Assembly: GCF_000190755.2 (NCBI RefSeq)
Contig: NZ_JH109152.1
Span: 2,737,576-2,801,575 of the forward strand
Direction: 5' to 3'
From: Methylobacter tundripaludum SV96
Lineage (GTDB): Bacteria > Pseudomonadota > Gammaproteobacteria > Methylococcales > Methylomonadaceae
Length of the DNA: 64,000 nucleotides
The notes beneath the pieces were generated by a model. The model was given only the letters and a program-made list of their open reading frames with translations. It was not told where the DNA came from and made no database searches. Position numbers and translations under genes: made by a program. Positions 9,212 through 18,834 of this stretch are shown here, one piece after another. The first letter of the stretch is position 1; every line of letters begins with the position of its first letter.

Positions 9212-9775
9212 CTAAAAAACCTCCAACCCCCCCGGTAAAAAAAACTCACTGACCAGCATTTGCCGCTGTGCAATAGAATAGACGGTTCTTCTGCCCCATA
9301 TCGGCTGGAGGATATGGCCTTCCTCTATCGCAGGCTGCGTCCAGGTCGGCACGTCAACCAAGGTGACATCCATTTCGATGCGTTCGAGTTTCGGATAGGA
9401 AAAAATCACTTCTCCCAACGGGCGACTGCCCAGATGGGCCAGGTTGCTTTTAGCTACTTTAATGGTTTTTGCCGGGATGATGGTTCTGGCTAAAATCAGC
9501 GGCTTGCCGTCGGCGTGGAGCAAAACTTCACGGATCAAACTGTATTTGTTTTCGTGTAATTTAAGCGATCTGCGTTCAGTTAAAAACGGCGTATTCCATT
9601 GCTGCAACAGAATCTTAACGCCAATCGCATCGCCGTAATAATCGCGCAGACGCTGGGTCAGCGATCCCGGTTCATAGGTCCATGACTGGACGTTTTCAGG
9701 CAGGGTGTGACGGGTGCCTGAGCGGTTTTCCAGCCATAAGGGTTCCCGGTTAAATAAAAAGCTCTTGGTAGGCAA
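9212..9775 (-). CDS. ubiC: chorismate pyruvate-lyase UbiC
   Basis: Cleaves chorismate to 4-hydroxybenzoate and pyruvate, the entry to ubiquinone synthesis. 187 aa. Family marks: WLENRSGTRHTL, SWTYEPGSLTQRLRDYYGD, IREVLLHADGKPLILARTIIP and LGSRPLGEVIF. The usual active-site arginine and glutamate are in the IREV segment and near the C-terminus (VSEFFLPG). It starts 5 nt after the recG stop on the same strand, so it is probably cotranscribed with recG. Confidence 0.9.
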   Translation of the reverse strand: MPTKSFLFNREPLWLENRSGTRHTLPENVQSWTYEPGSLTQRLRDYYGDAIGVKILLQQWNTPFLTERRSLKLHENKYSLIREVLLHADGKPLILARTIIPAKTIKVAKSNLAHLGSRPLGEVIFSYPKLERIEMDVTLVDVPTWTQPAIEEGHILQPIWGRRTVYSIAQRQMLVSEFFLPGGLEVF

Positions 9776-9780
9776 CTGGA

Positions 9781-11880
9781 TTAAACCTCGGAATATTCGG
9801 TAGGTGCACCCAGCCAGCGATCACACAAGGGTTGGATGGCCTGGGGCGAGTGGGTGAAAAAGCTGTCGCCGATTTGTTGAACGGTATCGAGTAAATCGGC
9901 ATCTCTGGCCAAATCGGCAATTTTAAAATGCATTTGCCCGGTCTGCCGGGTGCCCATGACTTCGCCGGGACCGCGCAACTCAAGATCTTTTTCGGCAATG
10001 ACAAAGCCGTCGTTACTGTCCCGTAACACCCCGAGACGATGGCGGGCGGTATCGGACAATGGCGCTTGGTACATCAGCAGGCAATAACTGTCGTCACCGC
10101 CGCGACCGACCCGGCCGCGCAATTGATGCAGCTGCGACAGGCCTAAGCGTTCCGGGTTTTCGATAATCATCAATCCGGCATTGGGCACGTCGACGCCGAC
10201 TTCGATAACGGTCGTGGCGACCAATAAATCAATACGGTGGTTTTTAAAGTCCTGCATGACGGCATCTTTTTCGGCCGACTTCATGCGTCCGTGAATCAAG
10301 GCAACGCGCACATTCGGCAAGGCTTCAGTCAGTGTTTCTGCGGTTTTTTCCGCTGCCTCGCACTGTAAAACCTCCGATTCTTCAATCAGCGTACAAACCC
10401 AGTAGACTTGTCTGTTTTTACCGACCCAGCCGTTAATCCGGTCGATCACGTCGGCGCGTCGTTCGGCGGGAATCACGCTGGTGACGATCGGTTTTCTGCC
10501 CGGCGGCAGCTCGTCGATGATGGATATGTCCAGGTCGGAATATTGCAGCATGGCCAGGGTACGGGGAATCGGCGTGGCGGTCATCACTAACTGGTGCGGC
10601 CTGATGTTGCCCTGCTGGCCTTTTTCCCTGAGCGCCAGCCGCTGGTGTACGCCGAAGCGGTGTTGTTCATCGATAATAATCAGGCCGAGGCGATGAAAGT
10701 GTACGCTGTCCTGAAACAAGGCATGAGTACCGATGATAATCCCGGCAGTGCCGTCCTCCAGCGCTTGTAAAACGGTTTTTCTGGCGTTGCCTTTGAGTTG
10801 CCCGGTTAAGTACACTACTTGGGTCTGGAAGCCTTCAAACCAGATGCTGAAGTTGCGCTTGTGTTGTTCCGCCAGCAATTCGGTCGGGGCCATCACCGCA
10901 ACCTGATAACCTGCGGTTAGCGCCAGTAATGCCGCGTAGGCGGAAACGACGGTTTTGCCTGAGCCGACATCGCCCTGTACCAGGCGCATCATCGGGTGTT
11001 GCAGACGGCAATCGGCTTCAATTTCCGCGATGACCCGTTGCTGTGCGCCGGTCAGTTTAAACGGCAGGGAACGGATAAAATGATTTGTGGCTGTTTTTCC
11101 CGCCGCACCGACAGAGAAAGACGGCGCTTGCCAGGCTTTGGTCTTGTTCCGGGTTGTTCTCAAGATTAAAAAATGCGTCAGCAGTTCTTCAAAGGCCAGC
11201 CGTTTTAGCGCGGGTACGCTGCCGTTTTGCAACGCTTCAATCGACACCGATTCGTCCGGCGCATGGAGGGTCTGGATCGCATCGGCGAGGCTAGGATAAT
11301 GGTATTGCTTTAAGATCGACTCGGGTATCCAGTCGGTCAGCAGCTCGGGATCCTGGCGACACAGGTCTAAAGCCTGTCTGACCGCTTTGCGGATGATATT
11401 CTGGCCGAGCCCTTCGGTCAGCGGATAAACCGGGGTCAAGCGCGTTTCGGTGATGCAGCCGTCGGGATTGGCGATGACCTTGTATTCAGGATGAACCATT
11501 TCCAGCCCGGCAAAACCGTAGCGGACTTCGGCAAAACAGCTGATCGATGTGCCGGGTTTCAGCGCGTTATGCTGGCTGGCGGAAAAGTGGAAGAACTTCA
11601 GGCTGATAAAGCCGGTGCCGTCGCTGATGCGACAGATCAAACTTTTTCGGCCTCGGGGTAAAATGTCGGTAAATTCAACTTTGCCGCTGATCAGTACCGA
11701 CATGCCGGGCTTTAGCGAACAGATCGGATAAACGCGGGTGCGGTCTTCGTAGCGCAGGGGCAGGTGGAAAATCAAGTCCTGAAGTGTGCAAAGGCCGAGT
11801 TTTTGCAAACGGTTTGCAGTTTGAGCGCCTATCCCAGTCAATATGCCGACCGGTTGATTCAGGGCGTTCGGAGTTTTCAT
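9781..11880 (-). CDS. recG: ATP-dependent DNA helicase RecG
   Basis: Branched-DNA translocase that remodels stalled forks and Holliday junctions. 699 aa, full length. Layout: N-terminal wedge/OB domain (about residues 1-200), Walker A GDVGSGKT, helicase motif II DEQHRFG, motif III TATPIPRTLAM, motif VI QLRGRVGRG, and the RecG-specific end DLELRGPGEVMGTRQTG. It lies downstream of ridA, separated by a long perfect hairpin (11928-11992). The order spoT-ridA-recG is common in gammaproteobacteria. Confidence 0.97.
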   Translation of the reverse strand: MKTPNALNQPVGILTGIGAQTANRLQKLGLCTLQDLIFHLPLRYEDRTRVYPICSLKPGMSVLISGKVEFTDILPRGRKSLICRISDGTGFISLKFFHFSASQHNALKPGTSISCFAEVRYGFAGLEMVHPEYKVIANPDGCITETRLTPVYPLTEGLGQNIIRKAVRQALDLCRQDPELLTDWIPESILKQYHYPSLADAIQTLHAPDESVSIEALQNGSVPALKRLAFEELLTHFLILRTTRNKTKAWQAPSFSVGAAGKTATNHFIRSLPFKLTGAQQRVIAEIEADCRLQHPMMRLVQGDVGSGKTVVSAYAALLALTAGYQVAVMAPTELLAEQHKRNFSIWFEGFQTQVVYLTGQLKGNARKTVLQALEDGTAGIIIGTHALFQDSVHFHRLGLIIIDEQHRFGVHQRLALREKGQQGNIRPHQLVMTATPIPRTLAMLQYSDLDISIIDELPPGRKPIVTSVIPAERRADVIDRINGWVGKNRQVYWVCTLIEESEVLQCEAAEKTAETLTEALPNVRVALIHGRMKSAEKDAVMQDFKNHRIDLLVATTVIEVGVDVPNAGLMIIENPERLGLSQLHQLRGRVGRGGDDSYCLLMYQAPLSDTARHRLGVLRDSNDGFVIAEKDLELRGPGEVMGTRQTGQMHFKIADLARDADLLDTVQQIGDSFFTHSPQAIQPLCDRWLGAPTEYSEV

Positions 11881-11927
11881 ACGGCTATATTAATAAAACT
11901 GAACTTCTTCATAGAGATATTATAGGC

Positions 11928-11992
11928 ACAAGGCGAAAGGCAAAGGGCAAAAGATGGCTTGTTCGCCTTTTGCCCTTTGCCTTTCGCCTTGT
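11928..11992. repeat. 25-bp perfect inverted repeat (GGCGAAAGGC family)
   Basis: Arms 11928-11952 and 11968-11992 are exact reverse complements over 25 bp, with a 15-nt loop. The arms contain AAGGCGAAAGGCAAAGGGC. It lies between ridA and recG, both minus strand, so it would be transcribed and fold into a very stable hairpin that could terminate or stabilise the transcript. It is the best-preserved of three related copies (others at 3229-3349 and 14895-14952). Confidence 0.93.
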
Positions 11993-12025
11993 TTCATCCG
12001 TTTAAATCCGTAAATGCAGTGTCAT

Positions 12026-12430
12026 TCAACAAGCCGGGTATTCCTGGGGCTTTAAAATCATAATCGCATCCATTTCCACATCGGCGGCTTTAGGCAAAGC
12101 GGCAACGCCGATAGCGGCGCGTGCGGGGTAGGGGGCCTGGAAATAACGCCCCATGATTTCGTTGACTAACGGGAAGTGCGCCAAATCGGTCAAAAAAACA
12201 TTCAACTTGACGATGTCCGAAAAGTCGCCGCCCGCCGCTTCTGCAACGGCTTGCAGGTTATCAAACACCTGGGTGATTTGCGCGCTTATATCGCCCTCGA
12301 TGATGGTCATCGTTTCAGGCACCAGCGGTATTTGTCCTGAAAGATAAACCGTGCGATCAACCCTGACTGCTTGCGAATAGGTGCCGATGGCTTGCGGGGC
12401 TTTATCTGTCTGGATGATTTGTTTGGCCAT
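12026..12430 (-). CDS. ridA: RidA family enamine/imine deaminase
   Basis: Hydrolyses reactive 2-aminoacrylate and related enamines released by PLP enzymes. 134 aa. Marks: [12 protein letters not shown] at the N-terminus, [22 protein letters not shown], and the catalytic arginine in [14 protein letters not shown]. It lies 11 nt after spoT on the same strand, so it is in the rpoZ-spoT transcript. Confidence 0.95.
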   Translation of the reverse strand: MAKQIIQTDKAPQAIGTYSQAVRVDRTVYLSGQIPLVPETMTIIEGDISAQITQVFDNLQAVAEAAGGDFSDIVKLNVFLTDLAHFPLVNEIMGRYFQAPYPARAAIGVAALPKAADVEMDAIMILKPQEYPAC

Positions 12431-12441
12431 TTTTTAATCCT

Positions 12442-14613
12442 TTATGCTTTAACGCGAGTAATTTTTAACACTATCGATAACTCTTTCAAGCGACGCATGA
12501 TTTTGGCTAAATGCACCCGGTCTTTGACGGTTAAGGTGATTAAATCGACGCTAATGCGGTCATCCTGATCGACGACGGTGACATTTTCAATGTTGGAGTT
12601 CAGTTCGGAAATAGTCGAGGCGATGGTCGCCAGCGAGCCGCGTTGATTGAGTATTTCTATGCGGAGTTCAACCGGAAAGTCGCCGGCGGCATCCGAGCTC
12701 CATTCAACATCCAGCCAGTTGGTTTGTTTTTTCCTGACCACACTGCTGTTGCGGCATTCGTGATGATGCACGACGATGCCTTTGCCGGGGTTGAAATAGC
12801 CGATGATCGAATCGCCCGGAATCGGCCTGCAACATTTTGCCAGGGTGATGACCATGCCTTCCGTGCCTTTTATGACCAGCGGTTTCTTTTGGCCCTGGTC
12901 GCCGTCATCCAGTTTGACGGTGGCGTTAATATCATCCTGGGCGATGCGTTTGGCGACCAAAAACGGCATTTTATTGCCTAGTCCTATGTCTTCAAGCAAT
13001 TCATCCAGCGATTGCTTGGACAAGACCTGGAGCAAGGCTTGTATTTTGTCTTTGTCGATGTTTTCCAGATGCAGATGCATGGCCAGCAGCTCTTTTTCCA
13101 GTAAACGGCGGCCCAGGTTAATCGCTTCCTGCTGTTTGAAATGTTTCAGGTAGTTGCGAATGCCGGAGCGGGCTTTGGCGGTGATCACATAATTGAGCCA
13201 AAGCGGGTTGGGTCTGGCCCACGATGCGGTAATGACTTCGACGGTGACGCCGTTTTCCAGTTTGGTTTGCAGCGGTACCAGCTGTTTGTCGATTCTGGCG
13301 GAAACGCAGGCGTTGCCCAGGTCGGTATGTACCGCGTAGGCAAAGTCGATGATGGTCGCGCCGCGCGGCAGTTTAATAATGGCGCCCTGCGGAGTGAACA
13401 CAAAGACTTCCTGCGGGAACAGGTCCACTTTCAGGTTATCGATAAATTCCAGCGAGTCGCCGGCGGATTTTTGGATTTCCAGCAAATCTCTCAGCCATTC
13501 GTTGGCGCGATCCTGGAATTTTTCGATTTTATTATCGTCATCGGATTTATACAGCCAGTGCGCGGCGATGCCCGATTCCGACATGCGGTGCATTTCATGT
13601 GTTCTGATCTGAACTTCAATGGGCACGCCGTAAGGTCCCATCAAGATGGAGTGCAGCGATTGATAGCCATTGGCTTTGGGTAAAGCGATGTAATCCTTGA
13701 AGCGTCCGGGAATCGGCTTGTACAGATTATGCATAACGCCTAAAACGCGGTAACAGGTATCGACATCATCGCAAAAAATCCTGAACGCATAGACATCAAA
13801 AACGTCGGCCAAGGAGATTTTTTTGTTGAGCATTTTTTTATAAATGCTGTAAAGATTTTTCTCCCGTCCGGCCACGTCGCAGTTCAGGCCCGCTTGTTCC
13901 AAACGATTTTTTATCGTGTTTTCTATGATGTCGACAATTTTGCGGCGGTTGCCCCGCGCTTTTTTTACCGCATTATTTAACACCGCGTGCCGCATCGGGT
14001 ACATCGCCTCAAAACTCAGAGATTCGAGTTTTTGCCGGATATTATTCATGCCCAGGCGATTGGCGATCGGGGCGTAAATATCCAGGGTTTCGCGGGCGAT
14101 GCGGCGTTTTTTTGCCGCCGGCATGACGCCGAGTGTCTGCATGTTGTGCAGCCGGTCCGCCAGTTTGACGATGATGACGCGTAAATCCTTGGCCATGGCC
14201 AGAAACATTTTGCGGACGTTTTCCGCTTGCGTTTCGGCATGTGATTTACTGTCGATTTTGCTTAATTTGGTAACCCCGTCAACCAGTTCCGCGACTTCCG
14301 TGCCGAACTGCTCAGCCAGCTCTTTTTTACTGACCGGGGTATCTTCTATAACATCATGCAGTATCGCGGCCATGATGCCGTTGGCGTCCATGCGCATTTC
14401 AGCAAGGCTGATCGCGACAGAGACAGGGTGGCAAATATAGGCTTCGCCGCTTTTACGAAATTGACCTTCATGAGCATCAGCGCCGACTTCATAAGCACGG
14501 ACGCATTGGTCGATTTGGGATTGATCCAGATAGCCGGACAAGGTCGTGCATAAACGCCGGATCAGTTTGTCCTGAGGGCGTTCCAGCTCGATCGTGTCCG
14601 CTATTTCCAGCAT
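12442..14613 (-). CDS. spoT: bifunctional (p)ppGpp synthetase/hydrolase SpoT
   Basis: Controls the stringent-response alarmone. 723 aa, full length. Domains: HD hydrolase (HDVIEDT at about residue 77), synthetase (FKDYIALPKANGYQSLHS), TGS (about residues 405-465, DLFPQEVFVFTPQG), a helical region, and C-terminal ACT (from about 645). The intact HD motif and a glutamate-containing synthetase site (VPIEVQIRTHEMH) indicate both activities. It follows rpoZ by 12 nt in the conserved rpoZ-spoT pair. The usual upstream gmk is absent here. Confidence 0.97.
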   Translation of the reverse strand: MLEIADTIELERPQDKLIRRLCTTLSGYLDQSQIDQCVRAYEVGADAHEGQFRKSGEAYICHPVSVAISLAEMRMDANGIMAAILHDVIEDTPVSKKELAEQFGTEVAELVDGVTKLSKIDSKSHAETQAENVRKMFLAMAKDLRVIIVKLADRLHNMQTLGVMPAAKKRRIARETLDIYAPIANRLGMNNIRQKLESLSFEAMYPMRHAVLNNAVKKARGNRRKIVDIIENTIKNRLEQAGLNCDVAGREKNLYSIYKKMLNKKISLADVFDVYAFRIFCDDVDTCYRVLGVMHNLYKPIPGRFKDYIALPKANGYQSLHSILMGPYGVPIEVQIRTHEMHRMSESGIAAHWLYKSDDDNKIEKFQDRANEWLRDLLEIQKSAGDSLEFIDNLKVDLFPQEVFVFTPQGAIIKLPRGATIIDFAYAVHTDLGNACVSARIDKQLVPLQTKLENGVTVEVITASWARPNPLWLNYVITAKARSGIRNYLKHFKQQEAINLGRRLLEKELLAMHLHLENIDKDKIQALLQVLSKQSLDELLEDIGLGNKMPFLVAKRIAQDDINATVKLDDGDQGQKKPLVIKGTEGMVITLAKCCRPIPGDSIIGYFNPGKGIVVHHHECRNSSVVRKKQTNWLDVEWSSDAAGDFPVELRIEILNQRGSLATIASTISELNSNIENVTVVDQDDRISVDLITLTVKDRVHLAKIMRRLKELSIVLKITRVKA

Positions 14614-14625
14614 AGGCTCTACGAA

Positions 14626-14871
14626 TTAGAACATTGGGTTATGTTGGTGATCGTGCGCTTCGCCGACACGATGCAGCAGCGCGACGTTTTCAGGCGTAAC
14701 ATGACCTGCCGCAATTTCGCGTAACGCGACAACCGTATCCTTGTCTTTACCGCGTGGCACAAATTCAGTCGCACCGTGGCTGAGTTGGCGCGCTCTGGTG
14801 CTGGCTAATAAAACCAGTTTGAAGCGATTTTCAACATTTTCTAAACAATCTTCGATTGTGACTCTGGCCAT
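14626..14871 (-). CDS. rpoZ: RNA polymerase omega subunit
   Basis: Small RNA polymerase subunit that helps assemble beta'. 81 aa. Marks: [20 protein letters not shown] and RARQLSHG, then [15 protein letters not shown]. First gene of rpoZ-spoT-ridA on the minus strand. It is separated from upstream pgk by an inverted repeat and so probably has its own promoter between 14872 and 14894. Confidence 0.97.
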   Translation of the reverse strand: MARVTIEDCLENVENRFKLVLLASTRARQLSHGATEFVPRGKDKDTVVALREIAAGHVTPENVALLHRVGEAHDHQHNPMF

Positions 14872-14894
14872 TTTTAATCCTGATGTAGTGGGTT

Positions 14895-14952
14895 AAAGGC
14901 GAAAGGCTCAGGGCAAAAGGTTTTTTCGCCTTTTGCCCTTCGTCTTGTGCCT
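14895..14952. repeat. imperfect inverted repeat of the GGCGAAAGGC family
   Basis: Left arm AGGCGAAAGGCTCAGGGC (from 14897) and right arm 14927-14952 pair imperfectly. The right arm reaches the pgk stop codon. Placed just after pgk on the minus strand, it could end that transcript. It is a decayed relative of 11928-11992. Confidence 0.75.
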
Positions 14953-16123
14953 ATCGTTTTGATTTTAACACAGAAACGGCGGGAAGTTCTTTACCTTCAA
15001 GAAATTCAAGGAAGGCGCCGCCTCCAGTCGATGTGTAAGACACGTCATCGTTAATCCCGTATTTGTCGATAGCCGCCAAGGTATCGCCGCCGCCTGCAAT
15101 CGAGAAAGCCTTGCTTTCGGCAATCGCTGTCGCCAATGCTTTGGTGCCGTTGCCGAACTGGTCGAATTCAAATACGCCGACCGGGCCGTTCCAGACGATG
15201 GTGCCGGCGGTTTTTAATATCTCGGCATACTGTTTTGCGGTTTCCGGTCCTATATCCATAATCATGTCATCCGCTTCGACATCGGCGACTTTTTTAACGG
15301 TGGCGACGGCGGTTTCCGAAAATTCCTTAGCGCAAACTACGTCGACAGGGATGGGAATGTCGGAACCTTTGCTTTTGGCCGCGGCAATCAGTCGTTTGGC
15401 TTCATCGATCAGATCGGCTTCATAGAGCGATTTGCCGACTGGAAAACCGGCTGCCGCAATAAAGGTGTTGGCAATACCGCCGCCGACGATTAACTGGTCG
15501 ACTTTTTCCGATAGGGATTCTAACACCGTCAATTTGGTCGATACTTTGGAGCCGCCGACAATCGCAACCAGAGGCTTGGCCGGTGTTTCCAGGGCTTTGC
15601 CCAGTGCGTCCAGTTCACTGGCTAACAACGGACCCGCGCAAGCAATCGCTGCGAATTTGGCTACGCTGTGGGTTGAGGCTTGCGCTCTGTGTGCGGTGCC
15701 GAAAGCATCCATCACAAACACGTCGCAAAGAGCCGCCATTTTCTTGCCTAGCGTATCGTCGTTTTTGCCTTCACCGGCATTAAAGCGCACGTTTTCGCAT
15801 AGCACGACTTCGCCCGGCTGGATGGTGATGCCGTCGATCCAGTCTTTTTCCAGTCTGACCGGCTTGCCGAGCAATTCGGATAAGCGTTCGGCGACCGGTT
15901 TCAACGAAGATTCTTCATCGTATTGGCCTTCAGTCGGGCGACCCAGATGCGACATCACCATGACCGCAGCGCCCGCAGCCAATGCTTTCTCAATGGTGGG
16001 TACGCTGGCCTGGATACGAATGTCGCTGGTCACTTTGCCGTTTTTTACCGGTACGTTCAGATCCTGACGGATTAATACCCGTTTGCCCGACAAGTCCAGA
16101 TCTACCATTCTCTTAATTGACAT
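14951..16123 (-). CDS. pgk: phosphoglycerate kinase
   Basis: Glycolysis/gluconeogenesis: 1,3-bisphosphoglycerate plus ADP to 3-phosphoglycerate plus ATP. 390 aa. Marks: [50 protein letters not shown], the GGGIANTF loop, NGPVGVFE, and [12 protein letters not shown]. Standalone here; gapdh and fba, often adjacent in other bacteria, are not in the window. Confidence 0.97.
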   Translation of the reverse strand: MSIKRMVDLDLSGKRVLIRQDLNVPVKNGKVTSDIRIQASVPTIEKALAAGAAVMVMSHLGRPTEGQYDEESSLKPVAERLSELLGKPVRLEKDWIDGITIQPGEVVLCENVRFNAGEGKNDDTLGKKMAALCDVFVMDAFGTAHRAQASTHSVAKFAAIACAGPLLASELDALGKALETPAKPLVAIVGGSKVSTKLTVLESLSEKVDQLIVGGGIANTFIAAAGFPVGKSLYEADLIDEAKRLIAAAKSKGSDIPIPVDVVCAKEFSETAVATVKKVADVEADDMIMDIGPETAKQYAEILKTAGTIVWNGPVGVFEFDQFGNGTKALATAIAESKAFSIAGGGDTLAAIDKYGINDDVSYTSTGGGAFLEFLEGKELPAVSVLKSKR

Positions 16124-16160
16124 ATTACGCTCTCATTGTTGTGGGTTGATTTTATTTAAT

Positions 16161-16317
16161 AGAACGCAGATGACGCTGATTATTATGATTAAGTAAGATT
16201 TTTTGAATTATCAGCGCTTATCATATTCATCGGCGTCGCCTAGAGGCGCCTACTTTTGGCATCTGCGTTCTCGGCAACTGCTCCTGCGTTGCTCTACCTC
16301 CTGCATCCATGCAGTCG
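16161..16317. repeat. nested repeats upstream of pgk
   Basis: AGAACGCAGATGACGCTGAT at 16161-16180 is matched, inverted, by ATCAGCG..CGGCGTC and CATCTGCGTTCT, with a short GCCTAGAGGCGCC palindrome interrupting the right half. Directly after it comes a copy of the dispersed repeat R1 (16269-16317, reading TCGGCAACTGCTCC to GCAGTCG), which recurs at 17034, 29447 and 36737. Several repeat families are stacked here. Confidence 0.7.
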
Positions 16318-16332
16318 CATTTTTAAACTTAG

Positions 16333-16890
16333 TTAATCCTGCTTCCATTTGATCGAGCAGCCGATGCTATTGATTTGCTCTTTGGGGCCGTGGCCGGTTT
16401 CGGCAACCAGTTTCATCGCCTCGAATAATTCCCGCTTGGTGCCTTCCGGTGCGGTTTCCTTGCGACTGGCATCCAGACGTCCGCGGTATTGCAATTCATA
16501 GTCGGCATTATAGCCAAAAAAGTCCGGCGTACAGATAGCGCCGTAAGCCTTGGCGACTTGCTGGGTTTCATCCAGCAAATAAGGGAAACTGAAACCCAAT
16601 TGGTCGGACAGCTTTTTCATGTTGTCGAATGAATCGGCGGGGTATTCAACCGTGTCGTTGGACATGATCGCTACCGATTCGACGCCAAGCGCTTTAAGTT
16701 CGCGCGTATCCCTGACAATCCGGTCTTGCACGGCTTTGACATACGGACAATGATTGCAGATAAACATCACCAACAGGCCATTTTTACCCATGCACTGTTG
16801 TAGAGACCAAGTGCGCCCGTCAACGCCGGGCAATTCAAAATCGATCGCTTTCTTGCCGAAATCACAGATCGGCGTTTCCAGTGTTACCAT
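16333..16890 (-). CDS. thioredoxin-fold (AhpC/TSA-like) family protein
   Basis: 185 aa with the redoxin fold: DFELPGVDGRTWSL, then LLVMFICNHCPYVKAVQDR, in which CNHC occupies the position of the thioredoxin CxxC motif. Later come PYLLDETQQVAKAYGAICTPDFFGY (cis-proline region) and GRLDASRKETAPEGT. It matches a widespread bacterial family described only as thioredoxin family protein. A thiol-disulfide role is likely but the partner is unknown. No signal peptide, so cytoplasmic. Monocistronic, between repeat clusters. Confidence 0.85.
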   Translation of the reverse strand: MVTLETPICDFGKKAIDFELPGVDGRTWSLQQCMGKNGLLVMFICNHCPYVKAVQDRIVRDTRELKALGVESVAIMSNDTVEYPADSFDNMKKLSDQLGFSFPYLLDETQQVAKAYGAICTPDFFGYNADYELQYRGRLDASRKETAPEGTKRELFEAMKLVAETGHGPKEQINSIGCSIKWKQD

Positions 16891-16949
16891 TTTCGCACCT
16901 CTACTTTTTTAGTATGAAAAAACGTAGGAATTATTCACCACGATAGGCG

Positions 16950-17159
16950 TAGGCCGGAATAAGACCATCCAAGCGCGTACCGCAAGGTGGCGTTTCCGGC
17001 TTGCAGGGGGGATTGCCGGAAAAGCTTCCGCTCCTCGGTAATTGCTCCTGCATGGCTCTACCTCCTGCATCCATGACAGTCGTGCTCACGCCCCCTTACC
17101 TACATCCATGTAGGCAACGCCGATTCTCGCTCCCGCTCGAACTGGCTTATTCCGGCCTA
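16950..17159. repeat. repeat mosaic bounded by inverted TAGGCCGGAATAAG ends
   Basis: TAGGCCGGAATAAG at 16950-16963 and its complement at 17146-17159 bracket about 180 bp. Inside are one copy of repeat R1 (17034-17082), a TACATCCATGTA palindrome with following bases that recur near 56954-56989, and short GCCGGAA fragments. No reading frame is convincing. It has the look of a MITE-like element that has collected other repeats. Confidence 0.75.
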
Positions 17160-17169
17160 CAGAATTTAA

Positions 17170-18720
17170 TTATTGAAACAATACCGCCGCACTGATGACC
17201 ACTGCACTGATCAGCATAGCCCAGACCGTTCTGCGGTGATTGCTGTCCATTTGTTGACGCAGCAGCATTAATTCCCTATTTTGTATTTCTGCATGCTGCT
17301 TTGCGTGAGCGGCATTGTCCAGCGCTTTATAAATCAACGAGGGGATTTCGGGAAATTGCTCGGCAAAGTCGGGAAACTGTTTGATCAGTTTGTCGATTTT
17401 GGCTTTAGGGCCGATGCGCTCGTGAAACCATTTTTCAAGAAAAGGTTTGGCGGTTTGCCATAAATCCAGGTCAGGGTAAAGCTGTCGCCCCAAGCCCTCG
17501 ATATTGAGCAGGGTTTTTTGCAGCAGTACCAGTTGAGGTTGAACGTGCATATCGAAACGGCGCGCAGTCTGGAATAAACGCAGCAACAATTGGCCGAATG
17601 AAATGTCTTTCAGCGGTTTTTCAAAGATCGGTTCGCAAACGCTACGTATCGCCGATTCAAACTCTTCTATCCGGGTCGATTCGGAAACCCAGCCCGATTC
17701 AACATGCATTTCGGCCACTTTGCGGTAGTCGCGATTGAAAAAAGCCAGGAAGTTTTCCGCCAGGTAGTGCTGGTCGGACAATGACAGGGTGCCGACGATA
17801 CCAAAATCAACGGCGATATATTTGGCCGGCAGATCGACAAAAATATTGCCGGGATGCATGTCGGCATGGAAAAAATTATCCCTGAATACTTGGGTGAAAA
17901 AGATTTCCACGCCGCGTTCGGCGAGTAATTTAAAATTGGCACCGCCTTCTCGAAGCTGGTCGATGTTACCTACCGGGATGCCGTGAATCCTTTCCATGAC
18001 CAGCACTTTCCGGCGCGTTAGCGGCCAGTGAATTTCCGGTATATAGATGACGTCGGAGTTTTCGAAGTTGCGGCGCAATTTGGCGGCATTGGCGGCTTCC
18101 CTGACCAGATCGAGTTCATCCAGCGTGGTTCTTTCAAATTCGGCAACGACATCCATAGGGCGCAATCTTCTTGCGTCAGCCCAGAAGCGTTCGGCAAAAC
18201 GGGCCAGTTCGTAGAGCAGTCCTATGTCTGAGCGTATGCGACCTTCTATGTCGGGACGCAGCACTTTAACCACAACGCTTTCGCCGCTGTGCAAGACGGC
18301 GGTATGAACCTGTGCGACTGACGCCGAGGCTAGCGGTTCGGCATCAAACTCGGCAAACGCGTCGCTGATCGACATGCCCAGTTCTTTTTCGATAATGCTG
18401 CGCGCAAGTTCGTTGGCAAAAGGTGGGACTCGGTCCTGTAGTTTGATTAGTTCATCGGCGATGTCATCGGGCAACAGGTCTCTTCGGGTAGACAAGGCCT
18501 GGCCGAATTTGACGTAAATCGGCCCCAAATCCTCCAGTGCGCGCCGAATCCTGGCACCGCGAGAGTCTGATGAGTTTCTAAGCCAAAAATGGGGGGAGAA
18601 AACGGCTAAATAACGGACAGGTCGGAATAAATGAGTTTTTAAAACGATTTCGTCCAGGCCGTGAAAAACCAGAACCCAGTTGATATGGATTAGACGCAAT
18701 AATAATTTAGGGCGGATCAC
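17170..18720 (-). CDS. ubiB: ubiquinone biosynthesis protein UbiB (ABC1/ADCK-type kinase-like)
   Basis: Membrane-bound atypical kinase/ATPase that supports ubiquinone synthesis. 516 aa. The family-defining KxGQ motif is present ([17 protein letters not shown]), as are the alanine-rich loop [16 protein letters not shown] and AVDFGIVG. One hydrophobic helix ends the protein (about residues 497-515). It is the third gene of ubiE-ubiJ-ubiB on the minus strand, separated from ubiJ by a CACGAAG inverted repeat. Confidence 0.96.
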   Translation of the reverse strand: MIRPKLLLRLIHINWVLVFHGLDEIVLKTHLFRPVRYLAVFSPHFWLRNSSDSRGARIRRALEDLGPIYVKFGQALSTRRDLLPDDIADELIKLQDRVPPFANELARSIIEKELGMSISDAFAEFDAEPLASASVAQVHTAVLHSGESVVVKVLRPDIEGRIRSDIGLLYELARFAERFWADARRLRPMDVVAEFERTTLDELDLVREAANAAKLRRNFENSDVIYIPEIHWPLTRRKVLVMERIHGIPVGNIDQLREGGANFKLLAERGVEIFFTQVFRDNFFHADMHPGNIFVDLPAKYIAVDFGIVGTLSLSDQHYLAENFLAFFNRDYRKVAEMHVESGWVSESTRIEEFESAIRSVCEPIFEKPLKDISFGQLLLRLFQTARRFDMHVQPQLVLLQKTLLNIEGLGRQLYPDLDLWQTAKPFLEKWFHERIGPKAKIDKLIKQFPDFAEQFPEIPSLIYKALDNAAHAKQHAEIQNRELMLLRQQMDSNHRRTVWAMLISAVVISAAVLFQ

Positions 18721-18765
18721 GAGTTACCTTATGTTTGTAGGGCGGGCTGTGTTTTTAAGTCTTAA

Positions 18766-18832
18766 ATTCACCACGAAGACACGAAGTTCACGAAGAAAAA
18801 TAAGGTAAAACTTCGTGTCCTTCGTGGTGAAT
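18766..18832. repeat. inverted repeat of the CCACGAAG family between ubiJ and ubiB
   Basis: Arms 18766-18788 (ATTCACCACGAAGACACGAA..) and 18809-18832 pair perfectly except for one bulged base, around a 20-nt loop. The same arm sequence bounds the element at 36717-36930. It would be transcribed in the ubi operon. Confidence 0.9.
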
Positions 18833-18834
18833 AA

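Noticed and set aside
9094-9273. N-terminal extension of the RAYT protein
   Set aside because: The 60 extra codons are a translation of the flanking palindrome and of non-coding sequence; the family N-terminus starts at 9093.
12442-14613. RelA instead of SpoT
   Set aside because: The HD hydrolase motif HDVIEDT is intact and the gene follows rpoZ, which fits the bifunctional SpoT.
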